64,000 bases of DNA from an uncultured Clostridia bacterium (GCA_937890525.1 CALADI010000003.1:1-64000); one strand, 5' to 3'. Shown: positions 33,555 through 42,841, counted from the stretch's first letter. Notes: a model not told the origin generated them from the letters alone. Made by a program: numbers and translations.

Positions 33555-35090
33555 ATGATGGAATTGAGAAAAGCGGGTATCTTGATGCCGATTTTTTCCC
33601 TGCCGTCCCCTTACGGCATTGGCACCATGGGGCGCGAGGCGAGGGTATTCATCGATTTTCTGTCCGACGCCGGGCAGAGCTGCTGGCAGATGCTGCCCAT
33701 AGGGCAGACCAGCTACGGGGATTCGCCTTATCAATCCTTTTCCTCCTTCGCGGGGAATCCCTATTTCATCGATCTAGACGAACTGGCTCAGCAAGGACTG
33801 CTGCTGCCGGAGGAGTATCTGGGGCTTGACTGGGGAGATGATCCCTCCCGGGTGGATTATGAACTGCAATACCGTACCAGATTTGTAGTTCTGCACAAGG
33901 CGTGCCGGCGGCTCCTTGCCGGGGATAGGACAGATTTTGAGGCATTCTGCGACCGCAATGCATTCTGGCTGGAGGATTATGCGCTGTTCATGACCATCAA
34001 GGAAAAGAACGGGGCGGTCTGCTGGTTTGAGTGGGAAGAGGGGGAGCGTCTTCGGGATCCGGAGACGCTGGATGCGGTTCGCCGGACATATGCCGATCAG
34101 ATCTCATTCTGGAAGGCGGTGCAATATCTCTTCTTCAGGCAATGGGATCAGCTGAAGGCGTATGCCCATAGCCGAGGAATCTCGATTTTTGGAGATCTGC
34201 CCATTTACGCTGCGGCAGACAGCGCTGATGTCTGGGCAGCGCCGGAGCAGTTCCAGCTGGATGCAAGCGGCAGACCCATCGAGGTAGCGGGCTGTCCGCC
34301 GGATGCATTTTCTGAAGATGGTCAGCTCTGGGGGAATCCGCTGTTTGACTGGGCATATATGAAGCGTGACGGATACCGATGGTGGCTCCGGCGGATCGGA
34401 TTCCAGTTTGAGATCTATGATACCCTGCGGATCGACCATTTCCGGGGATTTGAATCGTATTACGCCATTGCCTACGGAGAAAAGACGGCACGAAACGGCC
34501 GCTGGCGCAAAGGTCCGGGACTGGAATTTTTCCAAGCGGTGGAGCGAGCCCTTGGGCAGCGGGACATCGTGGCGGAGGATCTGGGATTTTTGACGGAGGA
34601 TGTGTACCGCCTGCTGGAGGATACCGGATATCCGGGGATGAAGGTGCTGGAATTTGCTTTTTCCAACCCGGAAGAGGGCAGCGATTATCTGCCCCATACT
34701 TACCCCCGGCATTGCGTTGCCTATGCCGGTACCCATGACAATGACACCATTCAAGGGTGGATGGTCAATGCGTCCCAAACCGAGACGGCGTTTGCAAAAG
34801 ATTATCTGCACTTGTCGGAAGAGGAGGGATACCATTGGGGAATGCTGCGGGGGATCTGGGCATCTCCTGCGGATCTGGCGGTGGTGCAGCTTCAGGATGT
34901 GCTGGGGCTGGGAACGCAGGCCAGAATGAACATCCCATCTACCCTTGGCGAAAACTGGCAGTGGCGGATGCTGCCTGGGCAGTGCAGTGATGAGCTTGCA
35001 AAAAAACTGCGCCATGATATGATGATCTATCAGCGTTTGCCTAAGAAAGCGGCAAAAAGCGAAAGTAAAGACGGAAACTATCCGAAATAA
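33555..35090 (+). CDS. malQ: 4-alpha-glucanotransferase (amylomaltase)
   Basis: MalQ moves alpha-1,4-glucan segments between maltodextrins in the cytoplasm. This GH77 enzyme of 511 residues has the family opening AGILMPIFSLPSPYGIGTMG, then SCWQMLPIGQTSYGDSPYQSFSSFA (read as two pieces), IFGDLPIYAAADSADVWA, the nucleophile region LRIDHFRGFESYYAI, the acid/base VAEDLGFLTEDV, and YAGTHDNDTIQGW. All catalytic acids appear present. AAGG lies 7 nt before the first of two adjacent ATGs. It could process maltodextrins brought in by a sugar importer, though not demonstrably the one at the left edge. Confidence 0.95.
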   Translation: MMELRKAGILMPIFSLPSPYGIGTMGREARVFIDFLSDAGQSCWQMLPIGQTSYGDSPYQSFSSFAGNPYFIDLDELAQQGLLLPEEYLGLDWGDDPSRVDYELQYRTRFVVLHKACRRLLAGDRTDFEAFCDRNAFWLEDYALFMTIKEKNGAVCWFEWEEGERLRDPETLDAVRRTYADQISFWKAVQYLFFRQWDQLKAYAHSRGISIFGDLPIYAAADSADVWAAPEQFQLDASGRPIEVAGCPPDAFSEDGQLWGNPLFDWAYMKRDGYRWWLRRIGFQFEIYDTLRIDHFRGFESYYAIAYGEKTARNGRWRKGPGLEFFQAVERALGQRDIVAEDLGFLTEDVYRLLEDTGYPGMKVLEFAFSNPEEGSDYLPHTYPRHCVAYAGTHDNDTIQGWMVNASQTETAFAKDYLHLSEEEGYHWGMLRGIWASPADLAVVQLQDVLGLGTQARMNIPSTLGENWQWRMLPGQCSDELAKKLRHDMMIYQRLPKKAAKSESKDGNYPK

Positions 35091-35124
35091 CGAATATCAT
35101 CCAAAATGATCGGAGGAATATGAA

Positions 35125-35787
35125 ATGGGTGCCTACAAGAGTCTATTTAGAAGCTTTGGAGTTCCAATCGCAGAATACGCCGCCCAGCAGGGGTATCACG
35201 AAGCCAACTTGCTGATCCTACGGGGGGATCTGGATGGACTGAAGGAAAAATATCCCCAAATTTATGAGAACCTTCTGTCGTGTAAACATCATTCTGACCG
35301 GCGGACACCGCTGGAATATGGTCAGGACCTTGTTGCATCTTGGCTTTTGGAGGATCATTTCCTAAAAAAGCTGGATCAGTCCGATGTTTACCGGATCCAG
35401 CTGGGGGGCAACGACCGAAACCGTATGATCCTGCGGGAGACCCGAGTCTCCACCACCAGCGATTTTCTTTTGGTTTCCGGGACAAAGCAAGTCTCTCTGG
35501 AACTGATGAACGACTATACGGGCTTCTGGGCACGCACCCAGCGGCTTCACCTGCGGGATAATAAGTACCAATCCCTGTGCAGCAGCGGATCGGTGCTTCT
35601 TGCGGCATCCATTCCCACAGCGCAGTACGGTCTGTTCGACTTCGGAAAGAATATTTCTGCTAAGTACATTCCTGAGCATAAGCCCTACGGAAACAAACCT
35701 GCCTATGAGCTGGCGCTGAACAGAGAGGTTTTTAAGAAGCTGGATTTTGCTGTACTTCGGAAGGATCTGGAAGAGATCGTGAAGTGA
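35125..35787 (+). CDS. Unknown protein, 220 residues
   Basis: CGGAGGAA precedes the ATG and the frame is well formed, so this is a real gene, 34 nt after malQ. I do not recognise the family. It is hydrophilic, has no signal peptide or membrane helix, and is rich in Leu, Lys and Asp. A stretch RETRVSTTSDFLLVSG, then KQVSLELMNDYTGFW, has the strand and acid spacing loosely seen in PD-(D/E)XK nucleases, with Lys missing after Glu; this is weak. The start (about 1-70) looks helical, with REDD-type charge. A strong terminator follows. No partner methylase or other defence gene adjoins. Confidence 0.75.
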   Translation: MGAYKSLFRSFGVPIAEYAAQQGYHEANLLILRGDLDGLKEKYPQIYENLLSCKHHSDRRTPLEYGQDLVASWLLEDHFLKKLDQSDVYRIQLGGNDRNRMILRETRVSTTSDFLLVSGTKQVSLELMNDYTGFWARTQRLHLRDNKYQSLCSSGSVLLAASIPTAQYGLFDFGKNISAKYIPEHKPYGNKPAYELALNREVFKKLDFAVLRKDLEEIVK

Positions 35788-35811
35788 GGTTTTTCGGCCG
35801 ACATATAAATC

Positions 35812-35853
35812 AAATGCGGGCAGACATTCCGTTTTGGATGTCTGCCCGCATTT
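35812..35853 (+). terminator. Bidirectional terminator between the unknown gene and small lipoprotein gene
   Basis: A 16-bp perfect stem (35812-35827 with 35838-35853) with A and T runs at its two ends sits between convergent genes. Confidence 0.85.
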
Positions 35854-35866
35854 TGCCGAAAGCACC

Positions 35867-36124
35867 TCAGTGCTGACCGCCGGAAGAAGCCGTAGTAGGA
35901 TGGGATGTGCCCATAGAAGGGGAGTCTGCTCCTGGGGTGGAAAAATCACCGGGAAAAGACTCGGTGGTGTGGGTCGGTGCGCTGTGCTCGGATGCCGCGG
36001 TGGAATGAACGGTAGGGTCGGTGATGACTCCGCCGGGATGGTCAGAAACATTTCTCATGCCGCATCCAAAGAGCATCGTTGCCAGCAATACCATAGCGAC
36101 AGCGCCGCAGAGATACTTTTTCAT
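35867..36124 (-). CDS. Small lipoprotein, 85 residues
   Basis: The ATG at 36124 has GGGAGGATT upstream on the minus strand. Residues 1-21 are a lipoprotein signal (KKYLCGAVAMVLLATMLFGC) with lipidated Cys 21. The remaining 64 residues are low complexity: His, Ser, Thr, Pro and Gly rich (SEHSAPTHTTESFPG, then SHPTTASSGGQH) with no clear fold. It should be tethered outside the membrane. No homolog is recognised; the several His could bind metal, which is speculation. It stands alone between two convergent or divergent neighbours. Confidence 0.7.
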   Translation of the reverse strand: MKKYLCGAVAMVLLATMLFGCGMRNVSDHPGGVITDPTVHSTAASEHSAPTHTTESFPGDFSTPGADSPSMGTSHPTTASSGGQH

Positions 36125-36250
36125 AAGGAATCCTCCCTTTTGCTTTTCTTGAGATAGAGATACTTTACCCATTTTTCGGGATTTGATACGGCGCAAACGA
36201 GCATTTTCAAAAGAACGCCCCGGAAATTCAGAAAAATCAGGAAATAGCCG

Positions 36251-36279
36251 TTGCAATTTTTGGATGCAACGAGTATAAT
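36251..36279 (+). promoter_or_regulatory. Sigma-A promoter of the four-cluster ferredoxin gene
   Basis: TTGCAA (36251-36256), 17 nt, TATAAT (36274-36279), 40 nt before the start. Confidence 0.65.
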
Positions 36280-36318
36280 GATATCGATAACATCAAGAAT
36301 AAAGGAGAATCCTCTGGT

Positions 36319-36708
36319 ATGAAGAAACTCTCTGTCAAGAAAGACGTATCCTGCATGGCATGTCTGGAGTGCGTCAGAGCCTGCTCTGTCGCCTTCTACA
36401 AGACCTTTGACCCGGACAAGTCCGCCATCCGCATCGTTGCGGGCAAGAACGGCGAAGCTAAGCCCATGACCTGCATCCAGTGCGGCAAATGCGCCAAGGT
36501 CTGCGAGGCCGGTGCCATCACCCAGAATCCCAAGACCGGCGTGTACATGATCAACAAGAAGCTCTGCACCAACTGCGGCAAGTGTGTGGAGGTATGTCCC
36601 ATGAAGGTCATGGTTGCCAATGAGGACGCTGCCACCTCCAAGTGCATCGCCTGCGGCATCTGCGCCAAGGCATGTCCCATGGAGCTGCTGGAGATCGTTG
36701 AGAAGTAA
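36319..36708 (+). CDS. Polyferredoxin with four 4Fe-4S clusters
   Basis: This 129-residue cytoplasmic protein has sixteen Cys in four groups: 12-15-18-22, 52-55-58-62, 83-86-89-93 and 109-112-115-119. The last three follow the CxxCxxCxxxC rule; it resembles electron-transfer subunits of the HycB/CooF type. AAAGGAGAAT precedes the ATG. No oxidoreductase partner is next to it, which is unusual because most such subunits lie beside hydrogenases, formate dehydrogenases or aldehyde oxidoreductases. It probably serves a partner encoded elsewhere. Confidence 0.88.
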   Translation: MKKLSVKKDVSCMACLECVRACSVAFYKTFDPDKSAIRIVAGKNGEAKPMTCIQCGKCAKVCEAGAITQNPKTGVYMINKKLCTNCGKCVEVCPMKVMVANEDAATSKCIACGICAKACPMELLEIVEK

Positions 36709-36724
36709 TTTTATCTGAGATGTT

Positions 36725-36763
36725 TTTGGAGCGCCTGCCCTCATCTGGGGCAGGCGCTCCAAA
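36725..36763 (+). terminator. Hairpin between ferredoxin and tag genes
   Basis: A 16-bp perfect stem (36725-36740 with 36748-36763) lies between convergent gene ends. It lacks a T-run after the right arm, so its strength as a terminator is uncertain. Confidence 0.55.
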
Positions 36764-36772
36764 TCAATTCGA

Positions 36773-37345
36773 TCATCGGAACTCACAGCATACCCAATGG
36801 TCGTTGATGATACCGACGGCTTGCAGATAGGAGTAGACGATCACGGGGCCGACGAACTGAAATCCACGCTTTTTCAGATCCCTGCTGACCAGAGCGGACA
36901 GCTCGTCCTGAGCAGGCAGGGGCGTGCCCGGAGCGAGCCGATGATCGATGACTGCGCCCTGAGTGAAGCCCCAGATGTAGGCGTCGAAGCTGCCGAATTC
37001 CTGCTGCACCTTCAAAAACGCCTTGGCATTTGCAATGGCGCTGCGGATCTTGCGCTGGTTGCGGATGATGTGCGGATCCTGCATCAATGCCTGCACTTTC
37101 TCCTCGCCGTAGGCAGCCACAAGTGCGGGATCGAATCTGTCAAATGCCTGCCGAAGGGATGATTCTTTTTGTAAGACGATGCTCCAGCTGATGCCTGCCT
37201 GCATGGCTTCCAAAACCAACATAGCAAATAATTCTTGATCGGAATGCTCCGGTTTGCACCAGCGGCAGTCGTGATATGCCACAAGGGCAGGGGAAATCCG
37301 GGGATCCGAAGGATCGGATACAAAGCTGCACCGTGTTTTCGTCAT
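36773..37345 (-). CDS. tag: DNA-3-methyladenine glycosylase I
   Basis: Tag removes 3-methyladenine from alkylated DNA in base-excision repair. The 190-residue frame shows RCSFVSD at the N-terminus, LVAYHDCRW, AMQAGISWSIVLQK with the helix-hairpin-helix following, and KKRGFQFVGPVIVYSYLQAVG near the end. The zinc ligands of the family map to Cys 6, His 27 and the NDHWVCC tail. The start is ATG 37345 because GGAGGTG is 6 nt upstream; an ATG at 37366 precedes that site. It is a single gene. Confidence 0.92.
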   Translation of the reverse strand: MTKTRCSFVSDPSDPRISPALVAYHDCRWCKPEHSDQELFAMLVLEAMQAGISWSIVLQKESSLRQAFDRFDPALVAAYGEEKVQALMQDPHIIRNQRKIRSAIANAKAFLKVQQEFGSFDAYIWGFTQGAVIDHRLAPGTPLPAQDELSALVSRDLKKRGFQFVGPVIVYSYLQAVGIINDHWVCCEFR

Positions 37346-37453
37346 AGGGGACACCTCCAAGGGCATTTCTTAAAGGTAGAATACCACAGATCAGAGGGAA
37401 AGTCATCCCTGGACATGGCAGAGGTTTACACAAAATTTAATCTGCCGTAATAA

Positions 37454-37482
37454 TTGCAAAGCCACTTATGGTATGATATAGT
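37454..37482 (+). promoter_or_regulatory. Sigma-A promoter of the murB-whiA-dnaE operon
   Basis: TTGCAA (37454-37459), 17 nt, TATAGT (37477-37482), 28 nt before the murB start. Confidence 0.65.
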
Positions 37483-37509
37483 ATACATATTATACGCCCG
37501 GAGGTGTTT

Positions 37510-38421
37510 ATGTCAAAAATGAACCATTTTATCGATAAAATCAGAGAAAATATCCCTTCTTTGCGGCTAGAGCCGGAGTATCCGCTGTCCAAGCTGACCT
37601 CCTTCCGCATCGGAGGAAACGCAGAGTGTGCAGCCTTCCCGCAAAACGAAGCGGAATTGTCGGAATTGATTAAAATGTCCAAGGAAATGGACATGAAACC
37701 CCTTATACTGGGAGCAGGAACCAATGTCCTTGCCCCTGACGAGGGGGTGCGGGGGCTTGTGATTTGCCTGAAGGACTGCTTAGACGGAATGCAGCGAGTG
37801 GATGAACGCACCATTCGTGTGATGGCGGGCGTCACCATGAGCCGTGCAGCGCTGTTTGCTGCCGGTGAGGGGCTGTCCGGGTTGGAATTTGCCCATGGGA
37901 TCCCGGGAAGCGTAGGCGGCGGTGTATTTATGAATGCCGGCGCTTATGGCGGTGAGATCAAGGATGTATGCAGCCGAGTGCGGATCGTGGATGACAACGG
38001 GGATTGCCGGTGGCTGGAATGGGATGAAATCGGATTTTCTTACCGCCACAGCGCAGTACAGGATCATCCGTGGGTCGTGGTGGCTGCGGAATTCACCTTG
38101 GAGCCCAAGCCGGAGGAGGAGATCCGGGAAAAGATCCGGGAACTGCTCAGCCGGCGCACCGCATCTCAGCCGCTGGATATGCCCAGCGCCGGGTCGGCGT
38201 TCAAGCGCCCGGTGGGCGGCTATGCGGCTGCACTGATCGAAAGCACCGGGCTGAAAGGATTTCAGGTGGGCGGTGCGGCCGTATCCACCAAACATGCAGG
38301 TTTTGTAGTGAACATGGGCGGCGCCACCGCTGAGGATGTGAAGAGCCTCCTTCAGCAGGTGTCCGACCGGGTATACGAGCATACCGGCATCCGATTGGAG
38401 CCGGAGGTGCGAATTCTTTAA
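37510..38421 (+). CDS. murB: UDP-N-acetylenolpyruvoylglucosamine reductase
   Basis: MurB reduces the enolpyruvyl group to give UDP-N-acetylmuramate for peptidoglycan. The 303-residue protein has the FAD domain (YPLSKLTSFRIGGNAE, ILGAGTNVLAPDEGVRG, EFAHGIPGSVGGGVFMNAGAYG) and type II MurB C-terminus with catalytic Ser in SAGSAFKRP and Glu in LEPEVRIL. GGAGGTG is 3 nt before ATG 37510 and serves it better than the GTG at 37504, which sits inside that site. It is followed after 17 nt by whiA. Confidence 0.95.
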   Translation: MSKMNHFIDKIRENIPSLRLEPEYPLSKLTSFRIGGNAECAAFPQNEAELSELIKMSKEMDMKPLILGAGTNVLAPDEGVRGLVICLKDCLDGMQRVDERTIRVMAGVTMSRAALFAAGEGLSGLEFAHGIPGSVGGGVFMNAGAYGGEIKDVCSRVRIVDDNGDCRWLEWDEIGFSYRHSAVQDHPWVVVAAEFTLEPKPEEEIREKIRELLSRRTASQPLDMPSAGSAFKRPVGGYAAALIESTGLKGFQVGGAAVSTKHAGFVVNMGGATAEDVKSLLQQVSDRVYEHTGIRLEPEVRIL

Positions 38422-38438
38422 TAGAGGAGTGAAATAGA

Positions 38439-39350
38439 ATGCAGTTGTCCTTTTCTGCCGGCGCCAAGGCGGAGATCTGTAAGGACCTCCCCTCCAAGCG
38501 ATGCTGCGCCGTGGCGGAGGCTTTCGGCATTCTGCTGTACAGCAACACCTTTTCCGGCGAATGCATCCGGATCATTACCGAGAGCCGGGAATTTGCCATC
38601 TTCCTGCCGAAGCTCTTTCGCAAAGCTTTTTCTTTGGAATTTGACGAATTTCCCTCGGTGATGGCCCCGGGGAAGCTGGTGTTTCAGATCACCGACCCGC
38701 AGAAGCTGCTGGCGATCTTCCATACCTACGGCTTTGAACCGGAGAAAATGCTGTCGCTTCATGTGAATCTGTCCGTTTTGGAGGATGGATGCTGCCGCAG
38801 CGCCTTCCTTCGGGGGATGTTCCTGGCGGGGGGATCGGTGACGGATCCTGCCAAGGGATACCATCTGGAGGTGGCCACCGTTCATCAGGCGGTGGCAAGG
38901 GAGACCTATACCCTGATGGAAGAGACGCTGGGCTTTTACCCCAAAATGGCGTCACGCAATGGGACGCAGGTGCTCTATCTGAAGCAGAGCGATCTCATCT
39001 CTGACTGTCTGACATTTTTAGGAGCGCCGGTTGCTGCCATGGGGATCATGGAGACCAAGCTGGAAAAAGAACTGAAGAATAAGGTGAACAGACGCTGCAA
39101 CTGTGATGAGGCCAATACCTCCAAGGTGGTGGATGCGGCGCAGGAGCAACTGAATGCCATTCGGGTCATCCGGCGGCGGAATATGATGGATCATCTCCCG
39201 GAGAAGCTGCGTCAAGCGGCGCTGGCCCGAGAACAGAATCCGGCATCCAGTTTGACGGAATTGGCGGCGATGATGGATCCGCCCATCACCAAGCCTGCAA
39301 TGAATCATCGATTGAAGAAACTGATCCTTATGGCAAAGGAGGGAATCTGA
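38439..39350 (+). CDS. whiA: DNA-binding protein WhiA
   Basis: WhiA is a LAGLIDADG-like plus helix-turn-helix protein linked to cell division or sporulation in Gram-positives. The 303 residues show SFSAGAKAEICKDLP at the N-terminus, KRCCAVAEAFGILLYS, CCRSAFLRGMFLAGGSVTDP (homing-endonuclease-like), and the C-terminal NRRCNCDEANTSKVVDAA with an HTH (SLTELAAMMDPPITKPAMNHRL). It overlaps dnaE by 1 nt. In many Firmicutes rapZ and yvcK lie between murB and whiA; both are missing here. Confidence 0.95.
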   Translation: MQLSFSAGAKAEICKDLPSKRCCAVAEAFGILLYSNTFSGECIRIITESREFAIFLPKLFRKAFSLEFDEFPSVMAPGKLVFQITDPQKLLAIFHTYGFEPEKMLSLHVNLSVLEDGCCRSAFLRGMFLAGGSVTDPAKGYHLEVATVHQAVARETYTLMEETLGFYPKMASRNGTQVLYLKQSDLISDCLTFLGAPVAAMGIMETKLEKELKNKVNRRCNCDEANTSKVVDAAQEQLNAIRVIRRRNMMDHLPEKLRQAALAREQNPASSLTELAAMMDPPITKPAMNHRLKKLILMAKEGI

Positions 39351-42300
39351 TGGCGTTTGCTCATTTACATGTTCATACGGAATACAGCCTGCTGGACGGC
39401 ATGTGCCGGATCAGCCGGATGATGGAACGGGTCAAGGAACTGGGGCAGGACTCCATTGCCATTACCGATCACGGCGTAATGTACGGCTGCATTGATTTTT
39501 ATGATGCGGCGAAAGCTGCCGGCGTGCATCCCATCATTGGCTGTGAAGTGTATGTTGCACCCAGAACCATTGCCGACCGTGTCCACGGGGTGGACAACGA
39601 AGCATACCATCTCGTTCTGCTGTGTGAAAACCAGAAGGGTTATGAGAACCTGTGTTTGCTGGAATCAGAGGCCTTTACCCACGGCTTTTACAGCAAACCC
39701 AGAGTGGATTTGGACCTGCTGGAGCAGCATCACGAGGGCTTGATCGCCCTATCTGCCTGCCTTGGCGGCGCTGTTCCCCAGCGGCTTCTGCACAATGATT
39801 ACGACGGTGCAAAGGAATATGCCCTTCGCCTTGCCCGGATCTTCGGAGAGGGCAACTTCTATCTGGAACTGCAAGACCATGGCATCCAAGAGCAGATCCC
39901 TGTGAATCAAGGGATCCAGCGCCTGGCGCGGGAGACCGGGCTGCCCATGGTCATCACCAATGACGCTCACTACATCCGCAAGGAGGATGCAGAAGCGCAG
40001 GATCTTCTGCTGTGCATCCAGACCGGCAAGACCGTGGACGAGGAAAACCGGATGCGCTTTGAGACGCAGGAGTTTTACCTCAAGAGCGAAGAACAGATGC
40101 GGGAACTTTTCCCCGGGCTGGACGATGCCATTGAGAATACCCAGCGCATTGCTCAGCGCTGTCAGGTGGAATTCCAATTCAATGAGTACAAGATCCCGCC
40201 TTTCCCGGTGCCCAACGGGGAGGACAGCGAGACATTCTTCCGGCGGCTGTGCTGCGAGGGCTTTGCCCGGCGGTATCCGGACCCCCCTGCATCCTATCGG
40301 GAGCGGCTGGAATATGAGATGGATGTGATCAGCCGTATGGGGTATGTGAACTACTATCTGATCGTATGGGACTTCATCCGCTATGCCAAGGAAGCGAATA
40401 TCCCGGTAGGACCGGGGCGTGGCTCCGGTGCGGCATCTATCGCAGCTTATTGCCTGCATATCACCGAAGTGGATCCCATGAAATACACCCTCATCTTCGA
40501 GCGGTTTCTGAACCCGGAGCGGGTCAGTATGCCGGACTTCGATACGGACTTCTGCCCGGAGCGCCGGGGGGAGGTCATCGACTATGTGACTCAGAAGTAC
40601 GGTGCCGATCATGTGGCTCAGATCGCCACTTTCGGCACCATGGCAGCCAGAGGTGCCATCCGGGATGTGGGTCGGGCACTGAATCTTTCCTATGCGGAGA
40701 CGGATGTGGTGGCAAAGCTGATCCCCACCACAGCGCATATTACATTGGATGAAGCGCTCAAGACCTCGCCCCAGCTCAAGGCGATGTATGACGAGGATGA
40801 GCGGGTGCGCAAACTGGTGGATACGGCCAGAAAGGTGGAGGGCATGCCCCGAAACACCTCCACCCACCCGGCGGGCGTTGTCATCACCGCCAAGCCGGTG
40901 CGGGAGTATGTCCCACTGTCGAGAAATGACGATACCATCGTGACCCAGTACAGCAATGTGACGGTGGAGAAGCTGGGACTGCTGAAAATGGACTTCCTTG
41001 GGCTGCGGAACCTGACGGTCATCCGAGACGCAGAAGATCAGATCCGCAGACATACCCCGGACTTTGCAATTGCGAAGGCCCCGGATGACGACCGGCAGAC
41101 ATTCCAAATGCTGTCCGAAGGCAAGACTCAGGGCGTGTTCCAGTTGGAATCTTCGGGGATCACAGGGGTCTGCATGAACATGAAACCCTCGTCTATCGAG
41201 GATATGACGGCTATTGTCGCCCTGTATCGTCCCGGTCCTATGGATTCCATCCCCAAGTTCATTGCCAACAAGCTGGATCACAGTAAGATCACCTATAAAA
41301 CTCCGAAATTGGAACCGATCCTCAGCGTGACCTACGGCTGTATCGTCTATCAGGAGCAGGTCATCGAGATCTTCAGAGCTTTGGGCGGCTATACCATGGG
41401 GCAGGCGGATCAGATCCGCCGTGCCATCTCCAAGAAGAAAATGAAGGAGATCGAAGCCCAGCGGATGGTGTTTATCTATGGCGATCCCGAGCAGGGGATC
41501 TGCGGCGCGGTCGCCAACGGAGTATCGGAGTCGGCGGCGCAGTCGATCTATGATGAGATCGTCGATTTCGCCAATTATGCCTTCAACAAGGCCCACGCAG
41601 TGTGTTACGGCGTGGTGTCGTATCAGACGGCCTATCTCAAGTGCCATTATCCCAGAGAATACATGGCGGCGCTGATGACGTCGGTTCTGGATTCTGCGGT
41701 GAAGATCACCGGCTATATTGCCGAGTGTAAGGATATGGGGATCCAAGTTCTGCCGCCGGACATCAATCAGTCTGAGGATATTTTTACTGTGCATGGGGAT
41801 GACATTCGGTTCGGTCTTGGTGCGGTGAAAAATGTGGGCAGAGGATTGATCCGCAGCATGGTGGCAAACCGCAGCGAAGGGGGAGATTTCCGTTCGTTAG
41901 AGGATTTTCTCCAGCGGATGGGGGACGAACTGAATAAGCGTGCCGTGGAAAATCTCATCAAATGCGGCGCCATGGACTGCTTTGGCAACCACCGCAGCGA
42001 ACTTCTGGCGGTATATGAGCCCATGATGGATTCGCTGTCTGCCAGCAGAAAAAAGAATCTGGAGGGGCAGATGGGGCTGTTCGGCATGATGTCTGAGGAT
42101 GAACCCGGATCCAGCATCCCGATCCCCTCGGTTCCGGAGCTGAGCAAGACGGATCTCATGGCTATGGAAAAGGAGACCACAGGGCACTATTTCAGCGGTC
42201 ACCCCATGGATGGCTATCGGGAACTGCTCCGCAAGACCCGGGTGGCACCCATTGGTTTGCTTCTGAGCGAGGACTGCCCCTTTGCCGATGAGCAGATCGT

Positions 42301-42787
42301 GAGCATCGCGGGCATCATCCAGACGGTGAAGATGAAAACCACCAGCAATAACTCCCTGATGGCATATGTGACCATAGAGGATGATACGGCATCCATGGAA
42401 ATGCTGGCATTTTCCAATGTACTGAGCCAGTATGGCGGGTATCTGAAGGAGAATATGGCGGTGATCGTCACCGGTAAATTCTCCCTGCGGGACGATAAAG
42501 ATCCCCAAATCGTGGTCAACCGGGCAGGTCTGCTTTCTGATATTGCAGACAGACCTCCGGAAAAAGAGGCGCCGGCCATGGGTACGCTGTACCTGCGGCT
42601 GAGCAGCGAACAGGATCCCGTCTATGGAAAAACCAAAGCGATTCTGAATATGTTTCCCGGGGAAAGCGGTGTGGTGCTCTACTTTGCCGATACCAAACTG
42701 CGCCGAGGTACCAGATGCAGCCTGTCCCAGTCTATGCTGCGGGAACTGAAGTACCGTCTGGGAGAAGAAAATGTCGTGGTGAAATAG
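39350..42787 (+). CDS. dnaE: DNA polymerase III alpha subunit
   Basis: A 1145-residue DnaE-type replicative polymerase. The PHP domain opens with AFAHLHVHTEYSLLDGMCR (HxH metal ligands) and has ITDHGVMYG and later NDAHYI. The palm has VGPGRGSGAASI and SMPDFDTDFCPERRGEV with the catalytic Asp residues, then helix-hairpin-helix and an OB domain near the C-terminus (IVSIAGIIQTVKMKTTSNN). It starts 1 nt before the whiA stop end. It lacks the exonuclease of PolC, so it is the DnaE1/DnaE3-like enzyme. Confidence 0.97.
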   Translation: MAFAHLHVHTEYSLLDGMCRISRMMERVKELGQDSIAITDHGVMYGCIDFYDAAKAAGVHPIIGCEVYVAPRTIADRVHGVDNEAYHLVLLCENQKGYENLCLLESEAFTHGFYSKPRVDLDLLEQHHEGLIALSACLGGAVPQRLLHNDYDGAKEYALRLARIFGEGNFYLELQDHGIQEQIPVNQGIQRLARETGLPMVITNDAHYIRKEDAEAQDLLLCIQTGKTVDEENRMRFETQEFYLKSEEQMRELFPGLDDAIENTQRIAQRCQVEFQFNEYKIPPFPVPNGEDSETFFRRLCCEGFARRYPDPPASYRERLEYEMDVISRMGYVNYYLIVWDFIRYAKEANIPVGPGRGSGAASIAAYCLHITEVDPMKYTLIFERFLNPERVSMPDFDTDFCPERRGEVIDYVTQKYGADHVAQIATFGTMAARGAIRDVGRALNLSYAETDVVAKLIPTTAHITLDEALKTSPQLKAMYDEDERVRKLVDTARKVEGMPRNTSTHPAGVVITAKPVREYVPLSRNDDTIVTQYSNVTVEKLGLLKMDFLGLRNLTVIRDAEDQIRRHTPDFAIAKAPDDDRQTFQMLSEGKTQGVFQLESSGITGVCMNMKPSSIEDMTAIVALYRPGPMDSIPKFIANKLDHSKITYKTPKLEPILSVTYGCIVYQEQVIEIFRALGGYTMGQADQIRRAISKKKMKEIEAQRMVFIYGDPEQGICGAVANGVSESAAQSIYDEIVDFANYAFNKAHAVCYGVVSYQTAYLKCHYPREYMAALMTSVLDSAVKITGYIAECKDMGIQVLPPDINQSEDIFTVHGDDIRFGLGAVKNVGRGLIRSMVANRSEGGDFRSLEDFLQRMGDELNKRAVENLIKCGAMDCFGNHRSELLAVYEPMMDSLSASRKKNLEGQMGLFGMMSEDEPGSSIPIPSVPELSKTDLMAMEKETTGHYFSGHPMDGYRELLRKTRVAPIGLLLSEDCPFADEQIVSIAGIIQTVKMKTTSNNSLMAYVTIEDDTASMEMLAFSNVLSQYGGYLKENMAVIVTGKFSLRDDKDPQIVVNRAGLLSDIADRPPEKEAPAMGTLYLRLSSEQDPVYGKTKAILNMFPGESGVVLYFADTKLRRGTRCSLSQSMLRELKYRLGEENVVVK

Positions 42788-42841
42788 CTTTCATTTTTGA
42801 CGATAAAGTGTTATAATCCCCTTTTGGAAGGAGGGAATGGG

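Noticed and set aside
35125..35787. Calling the unknown protein a restriction enzyme
   Set aside because: The PD-(D/E)XK resemblance lacks the Lys, and there is no methylase or other defence gene nearby.
39749..41794. Long minus-strand open frame of about 681 codons opposite dnaE
   Set aside because: A shadow of dnaE; the translation shows no known fold and has no ribosome binding site.
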